Below, piece after piece: positions 25,608 through 34,484 of a stretch of 60,880 nucleotides of DNA. Both the position numbers and the translations under genes were made by a program. Within the stretch, counting starts at the first letter, position 1. Every line of letters begins with the position of its first letter. A model generated the notes under the pieces. The model was not told the DNA's origin and did not search any database. It saw only the letters and a list, made by a program, of their open reading frames with translations. The stretch is from Paraburkholderia dilworthii (GTDB taxonomy: Bacteria; Pseudomonadota; Gammaproteobacteria; Burkholderiales; Burkholderiaceae), in contig NZ_AWZT01000043.1 of the NCBI RefSeq assembly GCF_000472525.1, forward strand, positions 180 to 61,059. The letters run 5' to 3'.

Positions 25608-28600
25608 TCCGCTTTTTCGTCGAGCGGCCCGTATTCGCCAATGTGATTGCATTGATCGCGATGCTGCTCGGCGCGGTCGCGCTGATCAATCTGCCTATCG
25701 CGCAATATCCGCCGATCACGCCGCCTACCGTGCAGGTGGTCGCGCACTTTCCGGGCGCGAGCGCGACGACCGTGATCGATCGCGTCGCGTTGCCGATAGA
25801 GGCGCAGGTCAACGGAGTGGAAAACGCGCTGTACATGCAGTCGACCAGCACGAACGACGGCACCTACACGCTCACTGTCACGTTCGCCGTGGGCACGGAT
25901 GTCGACAAGGCGCAGGTGCTCGTGCAGAACCGCGTGTCGGCCGCCACCGCGCAACTGCCGCAAGCAGTGCAGCAGCAGGGCGTGACCGTGAGAAAGCGCT
26001 CGACCGCGATCCTGCAGTTATACACGCTGCAATCGCCCGATCCGAAATACGATTCGCTGTTTCTCAGCAATTACGCGGTCATTTATCTGCGGGACACGCT
26101 CGCGCGTTTGCCGGGCGTCGGCGACGTCACCGTGTTCGGCACGGGACAGTACAGCATGCGCGTCTGGCTCGATCCGCAAAAACTCAGTGAGCGTGGTCTA
26201 AGTGCAGCCGACGTCATGCAGGCCATCCAGAGCCAGAGCAAGGACGTGAGCGCGGGCCAGCTCGGCTCGGAACCGAACGCGGGCGGCCGGGCATTCCAGC
26301 TGACGGTGACGATGCGCGGCGTGCTTTCCGATCCGCATGAATTCGACGACATCATCGTAAAAGCGGATTCGAACGACGGCGGCCATTTCGTGCGCATTCG
26401 CGATGTCGGGCGCACCGAGCTCGGCTCGTCGAGCTATGGCCAGTTCTTTAACCTCGACGGCAAGCCAGCGGCGGGTATCGCCATCTATCAGTTGCCCGAA
26501 GCAAATGCACTGGAGGTCGGCAACGCGGTGAAGGCGACCATGACGCGTCTCGCGAAAGACATGCCCAAGGGCGTCAGCTATCAATTGCCCTTCGACACGA
26601 CGACCTTCGTACGGCAATCCGTGATCGACGTGTACAAGACGCTCTTCGAAGCGGCGTTGCTCGTGCTCGCGGTGATCCTGCTGTTCCTGCAAAACTGGCG
26701 CGCGATGCTCGTGCCCGCCACGACGATTCCGGTGACGATCGTCGGCACGTTCGGCGCGATCTACATGATGGGCTTCTCGATCAATCTGCTGACGTTGTTC
26801 GCAATCGTGCTTGCGATCGGCATTGTCGTGGACGATGCGATTGTCGTGGTCGAAGGCATCACGCAGCATATCGAGCGGGGCAAGACGCCGAAGCAGGCCG
26901 CCATCGACGCCATGCACGAATTGCTCGGCCCGATCATCGGCATTACGCTTGTGCTGGTGTCGGTGTTTCTGCCTTCGGCGTTTCTTGGCGGCGTCACAGG
27001 CCAGATGTACCGGCAATTCGCGCTGGTCGTGGTCGCGACCACCGTCATCAGCGCGATCAATGCGGTGACGCTCAAACCGGTGCAGAGCGTGCGCTGGCTG
27101 CGGCATCAGCGGCCGGGCAAGCCGAACGTGGTGTACCGCGTATTCGACCGCGCCTATGCGCGCGTGGAAACGGGCTACGTGGGCGTGGTTTCGTGGTTCG
27201 TCGCGCGTTGCAAGCTCGCGCTCGCTATCGCGCTCGTGCTCGGCGCAGCCTCGGCATTTTTGCTGACGCGCGTGCCGACAAGTTTCATCCCGCTCGAAGA
27301 TCAGGGCTATATGCTGATTGCCGCGCAACTCGCGGATGCAGCATCGCTCGGACGAACACGCGAGGCGAGCACGCAAATCGAGAAGCGGATCGGCGCGATC
27401 CCCGGCGTGAGTCACGTCGTGTCGATTGGCGGCATTTCACCGCTCGATAACAACGCGTCGTTGCCGAACTCCGCGCTGATCTACGTGACACTCGACGACT
27501 GGAGCAAGCGCGGCAAGGGCGAAGACCTGCGCTCGCTGTATGTGCGCATGAATAGCGAACTGGCCAAACTGCCCGACGTGCGCTCGGTCGTGATCGTGCC
27601 GCCGCCGATTCAAGGCCTCGGCAACAGCGGCGGTGTGCAGATGCAGGTGATGCTCACCGACGGCTCGCAGAACTATCGACGCCTGCAAAGCGCGACGGAT
27701 GCGCTGATCGCGAGCGTGTCGAAACGTCCTGAGTTGCAGCGCGTGTTCAGTCCGTTTCGTTCGTCGGTGCCGACAGTCGAACTGACGCTCGACCGGACCA
27801 AGGCCGAATCGCTGCAAGTGCCGGTCGGCAATGTATTCGATCTGCTGCAAGACTACGTGGGATCGAGCTACGTGAATCAGTTCACCGCGTTCAATCACAC
27901 GTTCCCCGTCTTCGTGCAGGCGGACGGCGCGTTTCGCCGCGAGACCGACGACATTCGCCGCTTGCAGATTCGCAGCAACAGCGGCCATATGGTGGAACTG
28001 GGCACTTTCATCGACGCCCATACGAGCGTCGGTCCCGCGGTCGCGACGCTTTATAACCTTGCGCCTGCGGCGGCCATCAACGGCAATCCGGCGAGCGGCT
28101 ACAGCACCGGCGACGCAATCCGGGCCTTCGAGCAGGAAGCCGCGCGCGTCCTGCCTGCCGGCGTCGGCTATGAATGGACGGCGATGTCGTATCAGGAGAA
28201 GCTGGTGGGCAACTCCGCTTACTGGGTGTTTGCGGTCGGTGTGCTGCTCGTGTTTTGCGTGCTCGCCGCGCAATACGAAAGCTGGCTGCTGCCGGTCGCG
28301 GTGGTGCTCGCGGTGCCGCTCGCGTTGCTCGGCACGGCCGGCACGCTTGCATTGCTCGGCGCCGCGAATAATCTGTACACGCAGATCGGCCTCGTTCTGT
28401 TGATCGCGCTGTCGGCGAAGAACGCGATTTTGATCGTCGAGTTCGCGCGGCATTTGCGCTCGCAAGGCGTAGGCATTGCGGAAGCTGCCGTCGAGGCGGC
28501 GCGCCTGCGGTTTCGGCCGATCATGATGACGTCGTTCGCGTTCATTCTCGGCGTCGTGCCGCTCGTGATCGCAACCGGCGCGAGCGCGAGCGCGCGCCGC

Positions 28601-28735
28601 TCGCTCGGTATCGCGGTGTTCTCCGGTATGCTCGCTTCGACCTGTATTGCCGTGCTGTTCATACCGTCGTTTTACGTGCTGTTGCAGCGCCTTGCCGAAC
28701 GGCAGGCCGCACGCAAGATGCGAAACGATGTCTGA
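25604..28735 (+). CDS. RND multidrug efflux pump (HAE1 family)
   Basis: A 1043-residue inner-membrane proton antiporter of the AcrB/MexB type. It begins MIRFFVERPVFANVIALI with the first membrane helix. The proton-relay Asp pair is intact in GIVVDDAIVVVEG, and the helix-10 Lys is present in LIALSAKNAILIVEF. Large periplasmic loops lie between helices 1-2 and 7-8. It overlaps the adaptor gene by four bases upstream and is followed after 16 bp by its response regulator. Substrates cannot be told from sequence. With the three components plus local two-component genes, this is a self-contained, probably inducible export unit. Confidence 0.95.
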   Translation: MIRFFVERPVFANVIALIAMLLGAVALINLPIAQYPPITPPTVQVVAHFPGASATTVIDRVALPIEAQVNGVENALYMQSTSTNDGTYTLTVTFAVGTDVDKAQVLVQNRVSAATAQLPQAVQQQGVTVRKRSTAILQLYTLQSPDPKYDSLFLSNYAVIYLRDTLARLPGVGDVTVFGTGQYSMRVWLDPQKLSERGLSAADVMQAIQSQSKDVSAGQLGSEPNAGGRAFQLTVTMRGVLSDPHEFDDIIVKADSNDGGHFVRIRDVGRTELGSSSYGQFFNLDGKPAAGIAIYQLPEANALEVGNAVKATMTRLAKDMPKGVSYQLPFDTTTFVRQSVIDVYKTLFEAALLVLAVILLFLQNWRAMLVPATTIPVTIVGTFGAIYMMGFSINLLTLFAIVLAIGIVVDDAIVVVEGITQHIERGKTPKQAAIDAMHELLGPIIGITLVLVSVFLPSAFLGGVTGQMYRQFALVVVATTVISAINAVTLKPVQSVRWLRHQRPGKPNVVYRVFDRAYARVETGYVGVVSWFVARCKLALAIALVLGAASAFLLTRVPTSFIPLEDQGYMLIAAQLADAASLGRTREASTQIEKRIGAIPGVSHVVSIGGISPLDNNASLPNSALIYVTLDDWSKRGKGEDLRSLYVRMNSELAKLPDVRSVVIVPPPIQGLGNSGGVQMQVMLTDGSQNYRRLQSATDALIASVSKRPELQRVFSPFRSSVPTVELTLDRTKAESLQVPVGNVFDLLQDYVGSSYVNQFTAFNHTFPVFVQADGAFRRETDDIRRLQIRSNSGHMVELGTFIDAHTSVGPAVATLYNLAPAAAINGNPASGYSTGDAIRAFEQEAARVLPAGVGYEWTAMSYQEKLVGNSAYWVFAVGVLLVFCVLAAQYESWLLPVAVVLAVPLALLGTAGTLALLGAANNLYTQIGLVLLIALSAKNAILIVEFARHLRSQGVGIAEAAVEAARLRFRPIMMTSFAFILGVVPLVIATGASASARRSLGIAVFSGMLASTCIAVLFIPSFYVLLQRLAERQAARKMRNDV

Positions 28736-28751
28736 AACGAGGAGCTTTCGC

Positions 28752-29465
28752 ATGGATCGCCCCGCAAAAATCATCGTGCTCGACGACGAAGTCGAACTGC
28801 GCAACATGCTGCAGCGTTTCTTGCGCGGCCAGGGCTTCGACGTGAGAGTCGCGGAAGACGGCAAGCGGCTCGACCGCTATCTCGAGCGCGAGCCGTTCGA
28901 TCTGCTGGTGCTCGATCTGATGATCGGCGAAGAAGACGGGCTCGCGATTTGTGCGCGCCTGCGCGAGCAGGGCCAGACCTTGCCGATCCTGATGCTGACC
29001 GCGAAGGGCGATCCGCTCGACAGGGTGCTAGGTCTCGAAACCGGCGCCGACGACTATCTCGCGAAGCCGTTTCTTCCGCGTGAACTGGTCGCACGAATCA
29101 ATGCGCTGCTGCGCCGTCAGAAGATGGCGTCGGGCGAAGTGACGGTCACCGCGCAATGCGTGCGCTTCGGCGAATTCTCGCTCGATGTCGGCAAGCAGCA
29201 ACTGATGCGCGGCGGTGCGGTGCTGGAGATTCATTCGGCGCAAATGCTGCTGCTGATTGCGCTCGCGTCGTCGCCGAACCGGCCGGTAAGCCGCGACAAT
29301 CTGCTCGCGCGCGCGAGAGGGCGCGACCATGATGCGCTTGATCGCAGCATCGACGTGCAGGTGCTGCGCTTGCGGCAGGTCGTCGAGGACGATCCGGCCA
29401 AGCCGCGCTTCATCAAGACGGTATGGGGCGTCGGCTACATGCTGATCGCGGACGTCGACCCATGA
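28752..29465 (+). CDS. OmpR/PhoB-family response regulator
   Basis: A 237-residue DNA-binding regulator. The receiver has Asp11/Asp12, phospho-acceptor Asp55 (LLVLDLMIGEEDG), Thr83 and Lys105 (DDYLAKPFLPREL). The winged-helix output domain covers about residues 135-233 (PRFIKTVWGVGYML at the end). Start ATG 28752 was chosen because GAGGAG lies 7 bases upstream; an in-frame ATG at 28728 overlaps the pump gene but has no ribosome binding site. Its stop overlaps the kinase start by four bases. It most likely controls the efflux operon in which it lies. Confidence 0.93.
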   Translation: MDRPAKIIVLDDEVELRNMLQRFLRGQGFDVRVAEDGKRLDRYLEREPFDLLVLDLMIGEEDGLAICARLREQGQTLPILMLTAKGDPLDRVLGLETGADDYLAKPFLPRELVARINALLRRQKMASGEVTVTAQCVRFGEFSLDVGKQQLMRGGAVLEIHSAQMLLLIALASSPNRPVSRDNLLARARGRDHDALDRSIDVQVLRLRQVVEDDPAKPRFIKTVWGVGYMLIADVDP

Positions 29466-30841
29466 CCCGCTCGCTGTTGCAAAGCGTGCTGCCGAGGACG
29501 CTGCTTGCGCGCAATATCGCATTGCTGATCGCGCTCGTCGTGTTGAGCCAGGTGTGCTCGCTCGCGGTGCTGCTGCATTATGTTCAGCGACCTCGCGTGG
29601 AGCGCGCGGCCGCAGTGTTCGCTACTTATGTGACGACGCTCGATAACCTGCTGCAATCCACGCCGCGCGCCGCGCGCGATGCGTTGGCCGCGCGTCTGGA
29701 CGCGCGCGCACGGCTTCCCGGTGCGGCTCTGGCGGAGCCGCCTGCGAGTTTGTTGCGCGGATATCGCAACTATCAGCGCAAGCTGTTTCTCGCGAGTCTG
29801 CGCGAGCATCTTCCTGCCGGCATGGAGGCGCGTTGGCAAACGGAGGGCGGCCAGCGCCTCTGGATTCGCATGCATGCGCCCGCCGATGCGTCTGGCGACG
29901 ATGCAGCGGGCGCTGCTGCGCCCGCCACGCCATACTGGATCGCGTTGCCGATTCCCGAAGACGCGCAGGGCAGCGGGCTCGACGCGGCGATCTTGCTGTC
30001 GCTGGGCCTCGCCGCGCTGGCTGCGTTGACGGGCTACGCAATCCAGCTTCATCTGAACCGGCCGCTTCAGGAGTTGACGCGCGCGGCGCGGCGCCTGAGC
30101 GACGGCGACGCCCCACCGCCGCTGCCGACCGAAGGTCCTCTGGAAATCGCCGCGGTGAGCCGCGCCTTCAATCAGATGACGCAGGCGTTGCAGCAAGCCG
30201 AGGCGACACGCGCGCTGATGCTTGCGGGCATTTCGCACGACATCCGCACGCCGCTGACCAAGCTGCGTCTTTCGATGGCTCTCGCGATGCCGGAGAGCAG
30301 CGACAGCAGTTTCGTGGTGGCGGCCGAGTCGTACCTCGATCAGATCGAAACCATCTTGCAGCAGTTCATGGACTACGCAGGCAGCGGCGAGCGCGAGCCG
30401 GCCGAGCCTGGCGATCTGAACGCGTTGATCGAGCGGCTTGCGGGCGACTTCGCGGGACTCGGACACGAGTTCGAGTTGTCGCTCGCACGCTTGCCGCTGA
30501 TCGCATATCGTCCCGTGAGCATGATGCGGCTCTTGATGAACCTGATGCAGAACGCGATCGTGTACGGCGGCAGCGGACTGGCGGTGCGCAGCTGGGCCAC
30601 GGACGACGCTGTGTATGTCGCGGTCGGGGACCGCGGCAAAGGTTTATCGGCGGAAGAACTGGAGCAGTTGAAGGCGCCGTTCCAACGTGGCCGCAACGCG
30701 CGAGCGCATAGTGGCGGCACAGGCCTCGGGCTCGCAATTGTGGAGCGAATCGCGCGGCTGCACGGCGGCAGAGTGGAGTTTCATGCGCGAGAGGGGGGCG
30801 GGCTGGAGGTGTGGGTGGTGTTGCCGAGGCAAGCCGGCTAG
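29462..30841 (+). CDS. EnvZ-type sensor histidine kinase
   Basis: A 459-residue membrane kinase, cognate to the preceding regulator. A membrane helix at about residues 15-38 and a second at about 175-197 enclose a periplasmic sensor loop of about 135 residues. A HAMP linker follows, then the dimerisation helix with His259 (AGISHDIRTPLTKLRLS), an N box (NLMQNAIVYGG) and the G boxes (GDRGKGL, GGTGLGLAIVERIARLHGG). Start ATG overlaps the regulator stop (ATGA). It ends the efflux operon; the next gene runs towards it. Confidence 0.93.
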   Translation: MTRSLLQSVLPRTLLARNIALLIALVVLSQVCSLAVLLHYVQRPRVERAAAVFATYVTTLDNLLQSTPRAARDALAARLDARARLPGAALAEPPASLLRGYRNYQRKLFLASLREHLPAGMEARWQTEGGQRLWIRMHAPADASGDDAAGAAAPATPYWIALPIPEDAQGSGLDAAILLSLGLAALAALTGYAIQLHLNRPLQELTRAARRLSDGDAPPPLPTEGPLEIAAVSRAFNQMTQALQQAEATRALMLAGISHDIRTPLTKLRLSMALAMPESSDSSFVVAAESYLDQIETILQQFMDYAGSGEREPAEPGDLNALIERLAGDFAGLGHEFELSLARLPLIAYRPVSMMRLLMNLMQNAIVYGGSGLAVRSWATDDAVYVAVGDRGKGLSAEELEQLKAPFQRGRNARAHSGGTGLGLAIVERIARLHGGRVEFHAREGGGLEVWVVLPRQAG

Positions 30842-30873
30842 TCCGCAGCGGTGAAACCCGCGGCCTCGTTCTC

Positions 30874-31140
30874 TCACTCGCGATCGAGCCACGCATCCAA
30901 CCCTACACGAAACGCCACGCCGGCAATGACCGGTACCGTCAGCATCAGAATGATGCCGAAGTTCGGAATCGGGTCGCCGTACGCGATCGGCTGGTACAGC
31001 ACCACGCCCGCGACTATCGCGAAGACGAGTACGCCGACGGCTACCATCAGAAGATTGCGCGCCGTAATGGACAGCCCTTTGCGCGTGGCCTTGGCAGGGC
31101 TTGGGCTGGCAGCGGGGGCGGGGTCGTGTTGGGCAGGCAT
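30874..31140 (-). CDS. Small two-helix membrane protein of unknown function
   Basis: An 88-residue protein with a polar, Pro/Ala-rich N-terminus and two hydrophobic segments (NLLMVAVGVLVFAIVAGVVL and IILMLTVPVIAGVAFRVGL). I recognise no named family. The start at 31140 gives a compact protein; an in-frame ATG further upstream adds a stretch that is not protein-like. It is convergent with the efflux kinase gene and on the same strand as the hybrid kinase, about 200 bp downstream of it. Confidence 0.65.
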   Translation of the reverse strand: MPAQHDPAPAASPSPAKATRKGLSITARNLLMVAVGVLVFAIVAGVVLYQPIAYGDPIPNFGIILMLTVPVIAGVAFRVGLDAWLDRE

Positions 31141-31337
31141 GATGGCTCTCGTGACAAAAAAGCGGCGGAAGGTGAGGCGCCCATTCAACGGCAAAACAGG
31201 CGCGCCCGGCATCATACCAGGGCGCGCGCGGGCCGCCCATTTCGCGCTGCCTGTGGCTTCATCGATATAAACCAATATATGCCGCATTCCGTCGGGCAGT
31301 GCAAAAAGCGCACGCCCCGGCATAGCGGCGCCTGGCT

Positions 31338-34067
31338 TCACGAGGCGGCTTCAATCGGATCGAGCCACTGCGCGAGCTCGCGCCGCAATTGAGCAATGTC
31401 GAGCGGTTTGCCGAGCATCCGCGCGCCGGGGATGCTGTCGCCGATCGGCGCGTCCGTGCCGTAGCCGGACACCAGCAGCACTCGAACATCCGGCTGCTGG
31501 CGCAGCACCGCGCGTGCGAGGTTATCGCCCGACATGCCGGGCAGCGTGATGTCGGTGCAAAGGATGTCGTAGCGTTGTGCCGGCACGAGCGGCAGCGCTT
31601 CTTCCGCGCTCGCCACCGACGTGCAATCGAGACCCAGCGCGCCGAGCAGGCTGCTCAGCGCCTCGCGCGAATCGGCGTCGTCTTCGACGAGCAGCACGTG
31701 AGCCGGCGAGCGCGCCGCCACCGCTTCTGGGGCGACTTCGCGTTGAGTCTGGCCGCCGCGCGTGGCGACGTCCACCGTAGCGACGTCCACCGTAGCGACG
31801 CCCACCGTAGCGACGCCCGCTGTGACAACGTCCGCCGTGCTGGCTCCCGGCATGTCGACGCCTGACGGGTCGTAAGCCACGGGCGGCACGCACGCAGCGA
31901 TCTCCCTGTCGGTGATCTTGCCGACGGGCGTCGCACCAGTGGCCGGCCTTGCCGCGGCGCGCAGAACGCTGCGCACCTTGCGCGCGAGGTCGTCGCGGCG
32001 GTACGGTTTCGACAGCAGCGTGATGCCGGCGTCGAGCTTGCCGTGATGAACGATTTCCTCGCGCGTATAACCTGATGTGAACAGCGTCGGCACCGCGGGC
32101 GAACGCGCCGCCGCGCGCCGCGCGAGTTCAACGCTCTTGATCTTGCCGGGCATCACAACATCGGTGAACAGCAGGTCGATCGGCACATCGCTGTGGATGA
32201 ATTCAAGCGCCGCATCGCCGCTCGATGCAGTGATTACCTTGTAGCCGAGTTGCGCGAGCATTTCGACAGCGGTCAGGCGCACGTCCGCATCGTCTTCGAC
32301 AACTAGGATCGTTTCCCCGCCGCCGGCCGGCGTGCTGGTCTGATCGACGGCTTCCGCGGTTTCGGGCTCGCAGCAGCGCGGGAAAAACAGCGACACGGTC
32401 GTGCCACGTCCCACCTCGCTTTCGATCAGCGTATGGCCGCCGCTCTGCCTGACGAAGCCGAACACCATGCTCAGGCCGAGGCCCGTTCCATGACCGTTGG
32501 GCTTGGTCGTGAAAAATGGTTCGAACGCGCGCTCAAGTACATCGGGCGGCATCCCCGCTCCGGTATCGGCGACGGAAAACACCACGTATTTGCCCGGCGA
32601 AAGCTCAGGCTTGTCGCTGCAAAAGGTCGCATCCAGCATACGGTTCGCGGCGCGCACGGTCAGTGTGCCGTCGGCCTTCATCGCGTCGCGCCCATTGATC
32701 GCGAGATTGAGCAGCGCGTTTTCGAGCTGGTTACGATCGACCTGCACGTGCCACAGATCGTCGCTCAATATCGTTTCGATCCTGACGGTCTCGCCGAGCG
32801 CACGATGCAGCATCTCGCTCATGCCTGCAAGCAGCCGGCGCGGATTGAGCACGGTGGGCGAAAGCGGCTGGCGGCGCGCGAACGCGAGCAGATGCGCGGC
32901 CAGCTTCGCACCGCGCTTCACCGCATCGGTCGCCGCCGACAAACGGCGCAGCGTGGCGGGATTGTCGCCGGCGTCGGCGGCCATCATTTGGAGATTGCCG
33001 TTGATCACTTGCAGCACATTGTTGAAGTCGTGCGCGACGCCGCCCGTGAGGCTGCCGATCGCTTCCATCTTCTGCGCCTGGCGTAACTGCTCTTCGGCGA
33101 GCGCGCGCGCGGCGAGCGCATCGGCGACCCGCTGTTCGAGCGTTTCGGTCAACTGACGCAGCGACTGTTCGGCGATCTTGCGTTCGTGAATGTCGATCAG
33201 CACGGCGGGAAAGCGGGTCGGCACGCCGTTTTCGTCGAATTCGCACTGGCCGTTCGCCTGCACCCATACGTAGTCGCCGTCGGGCCGGCGGATTCTGTAT
33301 TCGGCGCGAAACGGTCTTCCGCCGCACAGCGCATCGGTGCTCAGACGTTCGAGCAGCGACTGATCGTCCGGATGAATCATTTTTGTCGCGGCGCTGTGGT
33401 CGACGCCTCTTGCGGCTTCGTCCACCGGCAGCGAAAAAGTACGGGCGAAGCGCTCGTCGCCAGAGATCTTTTCAGTGCGCATGTCCATGACGCAGGTGCC
33501 GAGCACGGCTCCGGTATTGAGCGCGAGTTGCAGGCGTTCGTTGGTCTCGTGCAGTTCGGCTTCGGCGCGTTGCCGCCAGCGCTCGGTCAGCACGCGCCCC
33601 GTTGTCTCGACGACGATGGCGAGTACACCCGCCGGCGCGCCGCTGTCGTCGGCGACGGGGCTGTAGTACAGATCCATCCACACGTCCTCGGGCTTGCCTT
33701 CGCGCAGCAGCACGAGCTCCTTGTCGCGATACGACAGCGTGCCGCCTGCAAGGCACGTATCCATCACGCGACGATTGAATTCGGCGACCTCGGGCCAGCC
33801 TGTCTCGACGGGACAGCCCAACAGATACGGATGCCGTCCGCCTGCGAACACGGCATACGCGTCGTTGTAGATCATGTAGCCCGATTTGCCCCACAGCAGT
33901 ACGAGCGGCACTGGCGAGGCAAGCAGCAGCTGGACGGTCGCAGTGAGGCTGCGGGGCCAGTCCTGAATCGCGCCCACGCCCGTCGCCGACCAGTCGAATT
34001 CACTGATGCGCCGTGCCATCTCGCCGCTCCAGCCTGGACAGCCGTGATCTTGTGCCGGAAATGGCAT
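31338..34067 (-). CDS. Hybrid sensor kinase PAS-PAS-HisKA-HATPase-REC-REC
   Basis: A 909-residue soluble phosphorelay protein. Two PAS domains lie at about residues 15-145 and 160-295 (second ends QCEFDENGVPTRF). The kinase core has His346 in GGVAHDFNNVLQVINGNL, an N box (NALLNLAINGRDAM) and G boxes (GHGTGLGLSMVFGFVRQSGG). Receiver 1 has Asp636 (LLFTDVVMPG) and receiver 2 has Asp839 (ILCTDITLPGMSGDN). A Val/Ala/Thr-rich linker built from 15-bp DNA repeats separates the receivers. Start ATG 34067 is preceded by GGAG; a GTG at 34121 is the alternative. No DNA-binding output is present, so a downstream phosphotransfer protein or other partner is expected elsewhere. Confidence 0.9.
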   Translation of the reverse strand: MPFPAQDHGCPGWSGEMARRISEFDWSATGVGAIQDWPRSLTATVQLLLASPVPLVLLWGKSGYMIYNDAYAVFAGGRHPYLLGCPVETGWPEVAEFNRRVMDTCLAGGTLSYRDKELVLLREGKPEDVWMDLYYSPVADDSGAPAGVLAIVVETTGRVLTERWRQRAEAELHETNERLQLALNTGAVLGTCVMDMRTEKISGDERFARTFSLPVDEAARGVDHSAATKMIHPDDQSLLERLSTDALCGGRPFRAEYRIRRPDGDYVWVQANGQCEFDENGVPTRFPAVLIDIHERKIAEQSLRQLTETLEQRVADALAARALAEEQLRQAQKMEAIGSLTGGVAHDFNNVLQVINGNLQMMAADAGDNPATLRRLSAATDAVKRGAKLAAHLLAFARRQPLSPTVLNPRRLLAGMSEMLHRALGETVRIETILSDDLWHVQVDRNQLENALLNLAINGRDAMKADGTLTVRAANRMLDATFCSDKPELSPGKYVVFSVADTGAGMPPDVLERAFEPFFTTKPNGHGTGLGLSMVFGFVRQSGGHTLIESEVGRGTTVSLFFPRCCEPETAEAVDQTSTPAGGGETILVVEDDADVRLTAVEMLAQLGYKVITASSGDAALEFIHSDVPIDLLFTDVVMPGKIKSVELARRAAARSPAVPTLFTSGYTREEIVHHGKLDAGITLLSKPYRRDDLARKVRSVLRAAARPATGATPVGKITDREIAACVPPVAYDPSGVDMPGASTADVVTAGVATVGVATVDVATVDVATRGGQTQREVAPEAVAARSPAHVLLVEDDADSREALSSLLGALGLDCTSVASAEEALPLVPAQRYDILCTDITLPGMSGDNLARAVLRQQPDVRVLLVSGYGTDAPIGDSIPGARMLGKPLDIAQLRRELAQWLDPIEAAS
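31762..31836 (-). repeat. Five 15-bp tandem repeats in the inter-receiver linker
   Basis: Units at 31762, 31777, 31792, 31807 and 31822 follow GTAGCGACGTCCACC. The middle units differ by one or two bases and the outer ones by more. On the coding strand they encode repeated V-x-V-A-T pentads. Because 15 is a multiple of three, gain or loss of units lengthens or shortens the linker without a frameshift. Confidence 0.8.
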
Positions 34068-34484
34068 GCTGCGCTCCACAGAGGTCACGTCGATGAGTGG
34101 GTCTCCAGTCTGCCGGTTCACGCTAAGCGCGTAAAGGGCCAGCGGCAGGGCCAGCGCAGGGTCCGCGCAGCGTCGGCGCGCTTTAATGTTAGCCGCACCT
34201 GCGCGCTCGCAAGTTTTACCTGCGCACTTCGATAAGGCGCGGTCCGAAGCGGAAAGAAGCGCCTACGCGGATCCACTAAAGACAGCATCGCAAGGTTTGC
34301 TTTCGCGACTTTTTTATCTCCGGTGGCTATCGTTTGAGTCGTGCGTGTCCTTACAGAATGCTTCAGGCGATAGGCGCGATTCCTGCTGAATGTCATTGCT
34401 TGCGTGCGTAACGATGCGCGCGACAAGCGCTGGCGAGGACGAATACCACGCCGGCTTCGTATGTCGATAAGAGCGGACCGCACG
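34068..34484. other. Divergent intergenic region between the hybrid kinase and the DUF2252 gene
   Basis: About 415 bp hold no recognisable gene. A locally AT-rich patch (CGCGACTTTTTTATCTCC, about 34304-34321) may belong to a promoter; boxes could not be fixed. Confidence 0.4.
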
